From: Gnetum montanum
Taxonomy: Eukaryota; Streptophyta; Gnetopsida; Gnetales; Gnetaceae
DNA: 39,225 bases
Reading direction: 5' to 3'
Assembly: GCA_015680685.1 (NCBI GenBank)
Contig: MNCI01008366.1
Span: 1,210 to 40,434 of the forward strand
Every line of letters starts with the position of its first letter. Positions within the stretch are counted from its first letter, which is position 1. The notes below the pieces were generated by a model. That model worked only from the letters and a program-made list of their open reading frames with translations, had not been told where the DNA came from and searched no databases. Made by a program: the position numbers and the translations under genes. Below, one piece after another: positions 1 to 10,509 of the stretch.

Positions 1-918
1 TCAACTACCAATCACACGTATGAATGCAACATTTGCCTGTACGATCACCCCAAGGGCCAATGCCCAATCTTGTTACATTTATATGAGCATTGGGGAAGCA
101 CGTTACATCCTGAGTTTGTACAGAGATACTGTGTTCGATCACAGTGGCAACAATCCCAGTTGTGGGGGAAGCCACCCTTAAATTGGAGACACCCTTCATA
201 TCATCCGAATCCAAATGCTTATCTAGTCCAATACCCTATTTCTCTAATTAGGCCAACATACTCTATCTCACCGCATTATCATTCTCCTCAATGCTATCAG
301 CCCATGTCCTCAACACAACCACCGCCTTGTGCACCTTACACTTCTCCTAATTTTCAACATTCTCATCCTTTCCCTCCTTCTACATCGCCACCAACTATTC
401 CTAAGGTATTTGCACCACAACAACAATCCACAAACGTCACTTGTGCTACTATTGCCAACAGTAGTGAGAGACCTCCTCAACATCGAAGGCGTCCCTTCTT
501 TAGACATGACCATAAGACGGGACAACACAATTCTAGGGCCACTGCATCCTCCAACTCAACACAAGTCCAACCTTGTGGTGCACCCTTATCTTCGAGCCCA
601 ACGCCTCATGTTACTTCATCAGGGCCACCAATTAACACTCCAACAACCATACAGCCCAATGAATAAAACCATGGAGGGCGACATCCCGATCCTTGCATAC
701 CATCTTATGGTCTCAATTATCATAGTGGGTCAACTCGTTATCCGAAAACTACATCTTATAAATTGCCCCACTATGCTTACTATAATCAAGTGTGTGAACA
801 CCAATGGGGTAAGTATGACCAAGCTTTGATGTTTCCAACATGCAAGGATCCTCATCTATCGTTTATTAATCCTTGCCATGCTCAACTGGTTAGTTATGGG
901 GGAAATCTCCCATTTTAA
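1..918 (+). pseudogene. Gag C-terminal part of E1 (zinc knuckle and Pro/Ser-rich tail)
   Basis: Read in frame 1 from the window edge, this is the C-terminal part of the Gag protein seen complete in E2. It starts just before a zinc knuckle, CNICLYDHPKGQC (25-63), of the CX2CX3HX4C type common in plant Ty3/Gypsy Gag; by family knowledge this binds the RNA genome. A Pro/Ser/Thr/Gln-rich tail follows, with a basic patch (RRRPFFRHDHK). The only in-frame stop is TAA at 664-666. Homology to E2 continues past it to a natural TAA at 916-918, after the shared ending HAQLVSYGG. E1 keeps TGG where E2 has a TAG stop just after the knuckle. No frameshift is seen in this part. Confidence 0.78.
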
Positions 919-2300
919 TAACAAGTGGGATTAATAAATATTTTTCATTTTCTTTAATTTTATAATTTTTGTTTTCCAGTTTTTCATTTTTCAATTTCTT
1001 GTTTGATCTTTTTGTCTTTTTTATCTTTTTATAAGTAATCTCATCTACGAATAAAACACTCATGTGGCTCGTTGGTTGAGGTGTGTTCTATGTTATCGAG
1101 TTTCGATGATTAATTATTTGGATAGTGAGCCCACTACACCCACTCATCCACTCTACAAATAAGAGGTTCTGTTCGATGGTACAGTGATATTCTTGATATT
1201 TCTTGAAACTTAAAAATAATTTTGTGTTCATTGTACCCAGGATGAGGAAGGATGGACCAAGAGGGAATGATTAGGGTGTGACATGAAGGGGAATTGTGGA
1301 TTCTCTTTGGTGACGTCTGTGGGAGTTACCATGCAACGTGGTTGTACTAAGATCCTTGTAGATCTAACAAAAAATGGGAGTAAGAGTAATCAAAAGGGCA
1401 CTAAAAAATTTAATGTTATTCTAGGGGGTTCCACTGAAAAGACATGCACCCATGCCTAAAGGTTGGTGACTTCTTTGGATTCAGCATTCAAAAAGAAAAG
1501 AAAAAGAAAAGAAAAGCAGCAAAAGGAAGTCCTACAAAGCAAAAATCACTTCTCCCTTGAACCAAATGCCAAGTGATCGTACGCCTTGTTGCTATGGTAC
1601 TCTCATAGTCGCTCATCATGGGATGAAACGATGCAGTGTAACTGATCAGAGGAATGGACTTGGTCCTGATCTTGGAACGACGGCTTAATGACACATTAAT
1701 TATGCTTTATATGTAGAATTCATCATGCCCTAGGTCAGTCACCTCATGTCCCAATCTCTACAATCCCCTCTATAGTTCATCTCATCTCACTGTTCGTGTA
1801 ATTGTGGCTCGTGGCTTGTGTAGCATAGAATTCTTACCTCACTCTAGTGATACTTACATGTGTGTGTTTTGTGAAATTAGTGTGGATTACATTTAACCCT
1901 TTTAGTGCCCACAGACACTTTTAAGTGTGGTTACACAAGGGCAATATAGGTTGGAACTTGCTTTGGGGAGGACCCACTTGTGTAATCTCTTGTAATTCTC
2001 ACTTATGACATAGCTCACACACATCATTTCTTACCCACAACATATTTTCCATGATATTCTTTCCCTACTATTATTATCCCTTCGAATTCCAATGTTCCTA
2101 TGTACCATTACATGGCCTTTTTCTCTCACTTACCACCCAAGGTCCTTATTGATAAAATCCACACCATAATAATTATTTGTGCCTTTCAAAACTATCTAAA
2201 TTACCCTAGAACCATTTAACATGTGCCACATGTTCTTATTTCCATTTTGAATTCCAGAAAAACCTTAAAAATTTAGTAATTTTCAATGTGACCTTATTAC
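919..2300 (+). other. Conserved Gag-ORF2 spacer of E1, no coding function seen
   Basis: About 1.4 kb without a supportable gene. Long blocks match the equivalent spacers in E2 (9159-10500), E3 (20302-21745, minus) and E4 (38470-39225, minus). An example is the block near 1900-1980, containing CTTTTAAGTGTGGTTACAC and CTTGCTTTGGGGAGGA. The first 110 bp are T-rich and there is a purine run at 1490-1525. Conservation without an open frame suggests a cis-acting or leader role, or the relic of a lost pol gene. I see no pol motif in any frame. Confidence 0.6.
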
Positions 2301-2309
2301 TAAAGCCGA

Positions 2310-2365
2310 GATATCACGTCCGCGATGTATCGTATGCGATAGTGCGTCCTGTCAAATTATATATA
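2310..2365 (+). promoter_or_regulatory. Internal promoter of E1: 14-bp GATATC-type array plus TATA box
   Basis: A GATATC palindrome at 2310 is followed by decayed copies starting at 2324 (GATGTA) and 2338 (GATAGT), both exactly 14 bp apart. The TATA box TATATATA is at 2358-2365, 20 bp after the start of the last copy. E2 and E4 have the same arrangement at the homologous site, and E3 a related one. The LTRs carry the same kind of array in front of their own TATA box. The inference is an independent transcription start for ORF2. Confidence 0.55.
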
Positions 2366-2569
2366 GGTGACCCCCCCACAACACTTAACATCATTTTCCA
2401 CAATTCACACGGGGGAGTTTTTTGAGTTTTTCTCTACGACTTGCGATTATGAGACCCTTGTTTTTCTACTTGAACCCGGAGTGTCTAGCTTAGGCATGGG
2501 GAAGGGACACATGCCGAATAACGCATAATGTTTTTGGAATTTATCATTTCCTAAAGGACATTATCAAGG

Positions 2570-2790
2570 GTAATTAGTTATAACATTAAAGATAAGTGTG
2601 CCAAAAATAATTTCATCCCCTTAGTTATACCGGAAAATAAAATTGGAAATCACCTAAGTAAAATGGACTCACTATTATAATCTTTCAGGAAACATCACAC
2701 AAAGATAAAATAAATTAATTAAGGCAAGCAGTAAGGTATAACTTAACTTCAGAAATAATCTTACTAATGCTTGGCCCCGTGTGATTGTAG
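2570..2790 (+). other. Candidate leader intron ending at the ORF2 start (E1)
   Basis: A donor-like AAGG/GTAATTAG (GT at 2570) and an acceptor-like GATTGTAG/ATGG (AG at 2789-2790) flank 221 bp, with a branch-like TTACTAAT at 2761-2768. The equivalent sites recur in E2 (252 bp) and E4 (217 bp), and E3 has the better donor GGGTAAGTAC. A second donor-like AAGGTATAAC lies at 2733-2742 but would leave an intron of only 55 bp. This is prediction only. The acceptor could also take an upstream donor from the full-length RNA. Confidence 0.35.
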
Positions 2791-5581
2791 ATGGCCTTGA
2801 AATAAGAACAATGGAAAGGTCCTACTCAAGGTGGGAGCAAATGACCTAGGAGAGGAGGAAGACAAGATCTTGCCAGACAACATGCAGAACAGGAGGCACA
2901 ATCATTTAGCATTCATCAAGAAGACCCTGCTACTGCATAGTTCGGGTAGGTAGCAGGAGGAGTTGCTGTAGCGCCTGAACAGGGACAACATCTCACATTG
3001 CCCCAGGATTTTCTTCAGGCTATCCACGAAAAGTCCACATTCACCGTAGTGATTGTGGAATTAAAATTTGAATCTTTTGCAGAGTTTTCTCCTGAGACTG
3101 TTAGGGACCACCTCATAGGGTCCCTGTTATGGCCTATCCTCTTCGACAGTGGTGCCTGGTACTTAGGGGAAACATACCAATTTTGCCACAACAAAGAACA
3201 AGGTACCACTGTTGACATTTGTGGTGTGATAGTCGATTTCTCTATGCAGGCCATTTCGAAAGCGTTAAACCTTTCAAATATAGGGCTGAAGGTTGCTCAG
3301 TTGTCTACCCGTTTAGACCCCAATGTGCGACGAGTTTGGCTAGAAAGGGCATATGGCAAGGAAGATAAGACATTTGGGAAGTTCACGATGGAAGAAAGGA
3401 TTTATTTTAAAATTGGAACTTATCATCTCTTCCCGACAAAGGGCCTAAAAAGGATTTTGATAGATGCGACAAGGGGATGTGCAGTGTTGATGGGAAAGGT
3501 TGATGCTAACCTACCTCATCTATACTGTACGGAGATCCTAAGGCGGTTCGAGGAACGAAAGATAGGGAAGATGACGTTTCCCTTCCCTTGCCTTATTAGG
3601 AAGCTGTGCCGACATGCTGGGATCAAAGGATACACTAATGATGTCCTTTGAAAAGCCCAAAATGCTTCATATGCTGAATTGTTAAAGCCACCAGTTGTAA
3701 GGAAAATCACTAGTAAGACGCTAGGACCAGAATAAGAAAAAGAACAAATGGCTGGACCAATTGCAACTCAATTTGCAGGACCTAGTAAACCTCTAAGTAC
3801 TGGATCCAGCCAACAACAGGAAGTCGGGCTTAGCACGGGCCAAGATCAACCACCGCCGCCACATGACTACAGACCATCGATGAGTCATCTTAGGGCCATC
3901 ACTGAGACGGTTAGTTGGGGAAGTCATGATGATGAAAATGTCTTCCACATCATCGATGATGTCATATAGCCCATAATTTCTTTGGATTGTACAAGGGGTG
4001 AAGTGTCCATCCATATAGGAGGAGGAGAAAGTACTTGGTCATAACAGATCTCGAGAAACGCTGCATCTTTCCAAGTGCAATTAGAAACTGGTGAAGGGGC
4101 CACAGTGGTGGTCATGCAACACCAGGATGCAGTTGGAGCTACAAAAGTGGTTGCATACCACATTAAAGAATCATTTAATGTACTTGTTGTACCATCGGAA
4201 GATATCACAGGAGCACGGGATGCTCAAACTTTGGCCAGAACCTTAATGACTCCTGTGGAACATGAGGATGCACTTGATCGATTGTTACAAATAGGACAAG
4301 TAATGATGTCCCTATTTGACATCCCTCATGATGTTACAGCAATTCAATTAGACCTCATTTCCACTAACGGGAAGCTGGTCTTAACAGAGGTGAGGGACGA
4401 GCGTGCTAAAACAGAGGTGCAAAAATTTCAAGAAAAGCTCATGGCCCTACAAGTAGCACAGCGGGAACCTTTGCAATTTGTTCCCGCAGACTAGTTGGAC
4501 AATTTCAAAACTAAGCAACTAACCAAACTACTAATAGAGAATAAGAAGGTGGCAAAAGAAAAAGAGAAGGCTGTTTGGGATGCCTCTACAGCATAGGCAC
4601 AAACTCATGACATATCAAGGCACTTAAGGCCTTACATGAGGAAAACAAGCAGCTTGTTGCCGACAACCTTCGGTTGACCTTTGTGGAGAAGCAAAAGAAT
4701 GTTCTCGAAGATCATTTCCATCAATTTTAAGAATAGTTCATCTAGGTCAACTAAGACATGAGTCATTTAGCCAGGGAGTATCGAACCCTCTCAATGGAGG
4801 AGGTACGGGCAATCCATCAAAAGACAGCTATCGAAATAAGCGTGTGGAAAAATGAGGCTAAACGGTATGGAAAGCTAAAGGAGCACTTTCGGGACCAAGT
4901 AGGGATGTACAAACAGATCCCTGAGAAGGAGATCCATATGGCCAAGGCCCACATCAACGCTATCAGTGCTCAAGACACTGACTGGCGGGCCATATTGGAC
5001 ACATATGCATTGGCCCACCAGGTGGAAGTGAAGAACTACGACCTGCAGATTCAGGATCTGACAGAATACATGGAGTTGGCAAACCTGCGGTATGCCAACC
5101 ATGCCATGTTAACAATAAGGCGCCCGAGGATAGAGCTCGAACAACAGGTAGCTACCACCTATAGCAAATATGAAATAGAGTTTGCAGAACACAAGAAGAT
5201 ATTGCAAAAACTAGAGATTGAAAATTCTGAACTTGAGGTGGTGAAAGCAAGCTACCAAGGACAAAAAGTGTCACAACAGATCTGGCTTGACGGCTTACTG
5301 AATTTCAAGAACATAGAGATAAAGCCAAAGCCTACGAGGAGGAACGACAGGTGTTTGCAGCTTGGTATGTCAAGGAAAATCAAATGTTTCTGCAACTACC
5401 CTGCCCATGGAAAGTGCCGACTCTGTCAAACATCAGAACATTAGCATGGATGGCACAAGATCCCTGGACCGAAGAGGAGAAACTCCAGGCCATACTTCAA
5501 TGCCATCAAGTCCCAATACTTGGAGCACAAGACAAGGGAAAATCACCTATGGAGGAGCCACCACCACCAGGAACTACATGA
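2791..5581 (+). pseudogene. ORF2 of E1: Transposase_32-like domain plus coiled coil, decayed
   Basis: The start is placed at the ATGGCC directly after the acceptor-like GATTGTAG, as in E2 and E4. Domains in order: a basic, Arg/Gly/Gln-rich N-terminus; a region at about 2998-3640 resembling the putative plant transposon protein domain (Pfam Transposase_32), with VDFSMQAISKALNL, YHLFPTKGLK and the hallmark ending FPFPCLIRKLCRHAGI; a Pro/Gln linker (3748-3870); a coiled coil rich in Glu/Lys/Gln (about 4330-5250); and the end MEEPPPPGTT with TGA at 5579-5581. In-frame stops (for example TGA 3649-3651) and two frameshifts near 4610 and 5290 break it. The biochemical function is unknown; this domain type is known from plant transposon-derived proteins. 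Confidence 0.78.
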
Positions 5582-5773
5582 GTTCCACCAATTTTGTAGC
5601 TATAGGATTTCCCTTTCACATTCTTTGTGTTGTGTTCCAATTTTGTTTTGATTCCACACTATGACATAAATCCATTTTCACCATTTAATAATCCCATACC
5701 TATCCATTGTGTAATCAATAAAGCTTGTTCTCCCTATAACTCAAGGACAAGTTTTCATTCAGTCATGGGGGTA
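5582..5773 (+). promoter_or_regulatory. 3' untranslated region and polypurine tract of E1
   Basis: About 190 bp between the ORF2 stop and the LTR. It ends in ATGGGGGTA (5765-5773) directly before the LTR terminus TGATGAG, as expected for the plus-strand primer of reverse transcription. An AATAAA lies at 5718-5723. The block before the tract (ACTCAAGGACAAGTTTTCAT) is conserved in E2, E3, E4 and, diverged, in E7. Confidence 0.72.
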
Positions 5774-6613
5774 TGATGAGTTGCATTTTAGTCCACTGCG
5801 ATATCACATATGCGATATCGTGTCCGCGATCTCGCAGCCTAGCCAAGATATCGCATACACGATATCGCAACCTATCTCCTCATCTATAAATAAGAGGTAG
5901 ACAGATCCGGTAGGCATTTTTTTAGTTCTTAGTTTTAGTGTTAAGTTTTATGTAGTTCTTCTCTTAACCCTTGTCTCCCAGTGCATGCCCGCAATGTGGT
6001 AATTGTAATTGTACAGCATTCTTATTCGAGTGTGACGTACTTGGACACGCACATGACCAGAAATAAAGATCGAGATTACTTCATCATTGCAGCATGCACT
6101 TAACTTAGTTATTTATTTAATTTTTATTTACTTCTTTCTTAGTTAATATCTCTTCACGCTAAACTCCTGTTAAATGTGGAATGAGTACGACTTGATTACG
6201 AGCATTTAAGTGTGACTACTTGGTAACCCAGTAGCGTACCTAGGATCTATGCTTGGTAATCCCAGTGGTAGTCGTGCACAAAGTCCAAGATGTGTACGGA
6301 TGATCGAGGAAAGGATGCTCATCGCACTTAGGCTAGCTTAGATTCTCTCTCACCCTCTCTCTCTTAGCTTAGTTAATATTATTTCCCATTGTATCTAGGA
6401 GTAGTACTAGTGTAGAAATACATCATACACCTCACTCTGGACTAAACCATATGTGACAAAGCTAGTACTAGTCCAGGTGGGAAGACAGCGAACTACGACT
6501 TAAGGATAACTATCTAGATACCACAACTAGCCCGTTTGCGGAGTTCAACTGGATCGCGCGTGAAATGCTTGTATTCATATGGTTGAGTGTAGGGGGTACC
6601 TCGCCACTCATCA
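5774..6613 (+). repeat. 3' LTR of E1, complete (840 bp)
   Basis: It starts TGATGAG and ends CTCATCA, a perfect 7-bp terminal inverted repeat with canonical TG...CA ends. U3 is short, with five GATATC-type sites at 5800, 5814, 5828, 5847 and 5861, then TATAAATA at 5885-5892. AATAAA at 6062-6067 may mark polyadenylation. The long U5 contains a CT-rich microsatellite near 6348. The length matches E2's LTR (843 bp). Confidence 0.9.
5800..5866 (+). promoter_or_regulatory. Phased GATATC array in the E1 LTR (14, 14, 19, 14 bp steps)
   Basis: GATATC at 5800 and 5814, GATCTC at 5828, and GATATC at 5847 and 5861. The steps are 14, 14, 19 and 14 bp, so three sites and then two, separated by a 19-bp gap. 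The linkers are themselves partly palindromic (CGTGTCCGC, CGCATACAC). The array ends 18 bp before TATAAATA. The E3 LTRs, on the other strand, have the mirror-image order. Confidence 0.8.
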
Positions 6614-6989
6614 GTAGTCATGCACGAGGTCCAAGATGTGTATGGATGATTAAGGAATGGACACTCATCACACTTAGGCTAGCTTAGATTCTCTCTCCCT
6701 ATTTCCGCTTAGTATAGCTCTCTCTCTCTCCCTTTTCCCCCTAGCTTAGCTAAGATTACTTTCCATCGTCTCCAGGAGTAGCATTAGTGTAGGAACACAT
6801 CATACACCTCACTTTGGACTGAACCATATGTGACAAAGCAAATATTAGTCTAGGTGGGAAGACAACAAACTACAATCAACGAGTAACTATCTAGATACCA
6901 CAACTAGCCCGTCTGTGGAGTTCGACCAGATCATGCGTGAAATGCTTGTATTCGTATGGTTGAGTGTAGGGGTACCTCGCCACTCATCA
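6614..6989 (+). repeat. 5' LTR of E2, only its last 376 bp
   Basis: It matches the last 376 bp or so of E2's own 3' LTR better than it matches the adjoining E1 LTR. An example is the shared CTCTCTCCCTATTTCC followed by CTTTTCCCCCTAGC, which the E1 LTR lacks. It begins abruptly at GTAGTCATGC, the middle of the LTR, and ends with the normal CTCATCA terminus. Confidence 0.82.
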
Positions 6990-6990
6990 T

Positions 6991-7008
6991 TGGTGTCGTT
7001 GTCGAGGA
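6991..7008 (+). promoter_or_regulatory. Primer binding site of E2, tRNA-Asp type
   Basis: TGGTGTCGTTGTCGAGGA starts one base after the LTR end. It resembles the site TGGCGCCGTTGCCGGGGA, complementary to the 3' end of plant tRNA-Asp and typical of Tat/Athila-like Ty3/Gypsy elements. The four differences are all transitions. The assignment rests on recalled tRNA sequence. Confidence 0.72.
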
Positions 7009-7121
7009 TGGTGCTAGTTATTTAGATTAGTTACATCATATAATATCGCTGTAACAAAGTATTAACGATACATCTTTTAGGAAGAAATAATTGCAATTAA
7101 ATCACACACAAATTTACAACC

Positions 7122-9158
7122 ATGTCTCTCTCACAAGACTATGATCACATAACAACTAGTAGGGAAATTCATTGGAGAACCAACAAATTATATGATGATG
7201 AAGATGAAGTATGGAGTACCCAGTCTGATGTAGGGGTTTCCTATAAACATAAATGAAGAAAACATCGTCCCAACTCACGAATGCATAACATACCTAGTGA
7301 CAATGAACCCCTACTGGCCACTACAAGCCTAATGGAAATACAAGAGGCTATTCGAATATCCCGCAGGCATTGCAAGGAAAGCCATCTACCTAGGCTTGAC
7401 TTAAACAACTTTCCTAAGTTTCTAGGAGGCTATGATTTAGATCTGCAACATCATCTACAAGCCTTCCATGATGCTTGTGTGTGGAACAATATTGATAGTG
7501 GATGGCAAAAACTTAAGCTCTTTCCTATGACACTCGTTGGTCACACAAAAGTATGGTATAGGTCATTAAAACTAAAATCAATTTGACGTTGGCCAACAAT
7601 GGTAGAGCTCTTCAATGAAAGATATCAAACCTATGAGAAAGTATCAGCCTTGAGGAGACAAATCCAAGAATGGAAACAAGTGCAACATGAACCCTTGGAC
7701 ATGGCCTTAGAAAGATATTATGAATTGTTAAACAACTACCCAGGCCATGAGTTCTCTGAGGAAAGGCTAATGTACCACATCATTGATGGGCTATGTAATG
7801 AAACAAGGGAGACCCTAGGGATGTATGCTCTAGGGCAACTATATGAGCTACGAACCCACCAACTCTAAGAGCTTATTAAGCAAGTAGCAAAAGAAGAAGG
7901 AGAAATGGCTAGATGGAAGAATGTTGAAGAATCTCAACGGGACCAAAATCTCACATCAACAAAGGTACATAATCTGAAAGAGGAGAAATCAACTCATCTC
8001 AAGGAGGTGGAACCACCTTTTCCAACACTACAATCATTAGATGAAATTGAGGCAAAGATCAATAAGATGATGGAATGGATGCATAAAAAGTCTGGAGAAT
8101 ATGCCAACATTATTGGGGATAGAGGTATGATGAACCAAGAAGCAGGACGAAACACCTTTAGAAAATTGGAAAGAAGGGTAGAAGAGAATAAGAACTTAAC
8201 TGCCAATCATATGTATCAATGCAACATTTGCCTATACGATCATCACAAGGGCCAATGTCCAATCTTGTCACATTTACAGGAGCATTAGGGAATAGTGTTA
8301 CATCCAGAGTTCGTACAGAGATACTGTGTTCGATCACAGTGGCAATAATCCCAGTCATGGGGGAGGCCACTCTCAAACTGGTTACACCCTTCATATCATC
8401 CGAACCTAAGTGCTTATGAAGTCCAACATGTTGTTTCTTCAATTGGGTCAACATCCTCTATCTCAATACATTATTATCATTTTCCTCAATACTATCAACC
8501 CATGTCCTCTCCAACACAACCACCACCTTGGATACCTTACACTTCTCCTCAATTTCAAAATTCTCATCCTTCACCTCCTTCTACATCGCCACCAAGTGTT
8601 CTAGAAGGTTTTACACCACAGCAGCAACCCACGAATGTTACTTGTGCTTCTGTTGATAACAGCAGTGGCAACTCTCCTCAACATCGAAGATGCCCCTTCT
8701 TTAGACATGACCGTAAGAAGGGACAGCACACTTCTAAGCCCACTACACCTTCCAACCCAACACAAGTCCAACACTGTGGTGTAGCTCCCTCCTCGAACCC
8801 AACACCTCATGTTACTTTCTCTAGGCCATCAACAAATACTCCAACAACCATATGGCCCAATGAATATAGCCATCGAGGGAGACAGATCGATCCTTGCATA
8901 CCCTCTTATGGTCACGGGTGCCATAGTGGGTCAACCACTCATCAATTAACTACATCTTATAAATTTCCCCACTATGTTTACTATAATCACATGTGTGAAC
9001 CCCACTCGGGGTACATTCTAACCACCATATCAAAAGACACCTAGTGGTTCAGATATGACCGAATCCCAATATTTCCAACATGCAAGGATCCCAACCTTTC
9101 ATTTATTAATCCTAGCCATGCTCAACTGTTTAGTTATGAGGGGTATCCCCCATTCTAA
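7122..9158 (+). pseudogene. Gag of E2, full-length frame with five stops and no frameshift
   Basis: The start is ATG 7122 (MSLSQDYDH) in the leader after the primer site. The whole 678-codon frame stays in register to TAA 9156-9158. A retrotransposon Gag domain lies at about 7400-7860, with WPTMVELFNERYQTYEKV, the Q-rich LRRQIQEWKQ, and FSEERLMYHIIDGL. A Glu/Lys-rich helical stretch follows, then the zinc knuckle CNICLYDHHKGQC (8221-8259) and a Pro/Ser-rich tail with the basic patch RRCPFFRHDRKKGQH. In-frame stops are at 7254, 7584, 7866, 8286 and 9042. Where E1 or E3 can be compared, two are single transitions (CAA to TAA at 7866, TGG to TAG at 8286). By family, Gag would form the particle and bind RNA. 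Compared with E3 it lacks about 285 bp after the first 45 codons. Confidence 0.82.
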
Positions 9159-10500
9159 TAACAAGTAGGATTAATAAATATTTTTCATTTCTTTAATTTT
9201 GAAATTTTTTTTTTCAGTTTTTCACTTTTCAACTTATTGTCTTTTTGTCTTTTTATCTTTTTGTGAGTAATCTCATCTACAAATAAAATAGTCATGTGAC
9301 TCGTTGGTTGAGGTGTTGTTCTATGCTATCAAGTCTCAGGTGACTAATTATTTGAACAGCGAGCCCACAACATCCATCCACCCATTCTATTAATAAGAGG
9401 TTCTACTCTCGATACGATGATATTCTTGTCAGCATAAAAACTTAAAAGTAATCTTGTGTTCATTATACCCAAAGCAAAGAAGGATGGCCTAAGCGGGAAT
9501 GACTAGGGTGTGACATCAAGGGGACTTGTGGATTCTCTTTGGTGACATCTATAGGAGTTATCATGTAGCTTGGTTGTACTAAGATCCTTCTAGATCTATT
9601 GAAAAATGGGAGTAAGAGTAATCAAAAGGCACTCAATTAAGGAAACTCAATGCTATTCTAGGGGGTCCCATTGGAAAGAAATGTACCCATTCCTGAAGGT
9701 AGGCAGCTTCTCTAGCTTAAGCATTCATTTTAAAAAAAAGTACCACAAAGAAAAATCTCTCCTCTCTTGTACGAAATGCCAAGTGATCGTATGCCTTACT
9801 GTCATGGTACTCTTATGGTTGTCCATCATTGGATGAAGCAATGCGATGTCACTAATTAGAGGAATGGACCTAATCCTGATTTTGAAGTGATGGGTTAATG
9901 ACACATTAATCATGCCCTACATTCAGGATTCATTATGCCCTGAGTCTGTTACCTCATGTCCCGATTTCTGCAATCCCTTCTACAATTCACCTCACCTCGT
10001 TGTTGATATAATTGTGGCTTGTGATTCGGGTAGCATGGAATTCACCTCTCATCACAGTGATATTTACATGTGTGTGTTTTGTGAAATTGGTGTTGATTGC
10101 ACCTAACCCTTCTAGTGCCCATAGACATTTTCAGGTGTGGTTATGCAAGGGCATTATAGGTAGGAACTTGCTTTGGGGAGGATCCACTTGCATAACCTGT
10201 GTGATTGCACTTATAACACATCTACCGCACATCATTCACTACCCTCTAAGTATTACCAACAATTCTTCTTTCCCTTATTATCCTTCTAGTTCAAATGTTT
10301 CGATGAGCTAACACATGTCCTTTTTCCCCTACTCTTCATAATTTTCATTGTTAGATTTTACACCATTATACTCATTGTGTCTTCAGGACTAGTTTGTATT
10401 ACCCTGGACCTCTTTACATTGACCAACACATCCTTAGTTTATACCTTGGAGTTTCAAAAAATTTAAAAATTTGGTAACTTTTACAAGTACCCCATTTTCG
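9159..10500 (+). other. Conserved Gag-ORF2 spacer of E2, no gene seen
   Basis: It is homologous over its length to the spacers of E1, E3 and E4. The T-rich start, a block near 9480-9600 (GATTCTCTTTGGTGACATCT) and the block near 10130-10190 (CTTGCTTTGGGGAGGATCC) are shared. The short open frames here are not conserved between copies. No pol motif is present. Confidence 0.6.
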
Positions 10501-10509
10501 GTCGGACGT

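Larger units (their letters stand above)
1..6613 (+). mobile_element. E1: non-autonomous LTR retrotransposon, 5' part outside the window
   Basis: The element begins in mid-Gag at the window edge and ends with a complete LTR at 5774-6613. In order it holds the Gag C-terminus, a conserved non-coding spacer, an internal promoter, ORF2, a polypurine tract and the LTR. The same order and homologous sequence recur in E2 (+), E3 (-) and E4 (-). No protease, reverse transcriptase, RNase H or integrase motif is visible. The element joins E2 at 6613/6614, exactly at its LTR terminus, which fits E1 having inserted into E2's 5' LTR in the same orientation. Its left end and target duplication lie outside the window. 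Confidence 0.88.

Noticed and set aside
329-829. 166-codon plus-strand frame overlapping Gag
   Set aside because: Frame-shifted shadow of the Pro/Ser-rich Gag tail; it is not kept at this length in E2.
2733-2790. A 55-bp leader intron using the AAGGTATAAC donor
   Set aside because: It is below usual plant intron size, and the donor is mutated in E2. The donor about 220 bp upstream is more plausible, though neither is proven.
5774-6989. A single long LTR of 1.2 kb with internal duplication, or one LTR shared by a tandem pair of elements
   Set aside because: The second part matches E2's own 3' LTR better than the adjoining E1 LTR, and the joint is exactly at an LTR terminus. Nested insertion explains both. 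The shared-LTR model cannot be fully excluded without the left flank.
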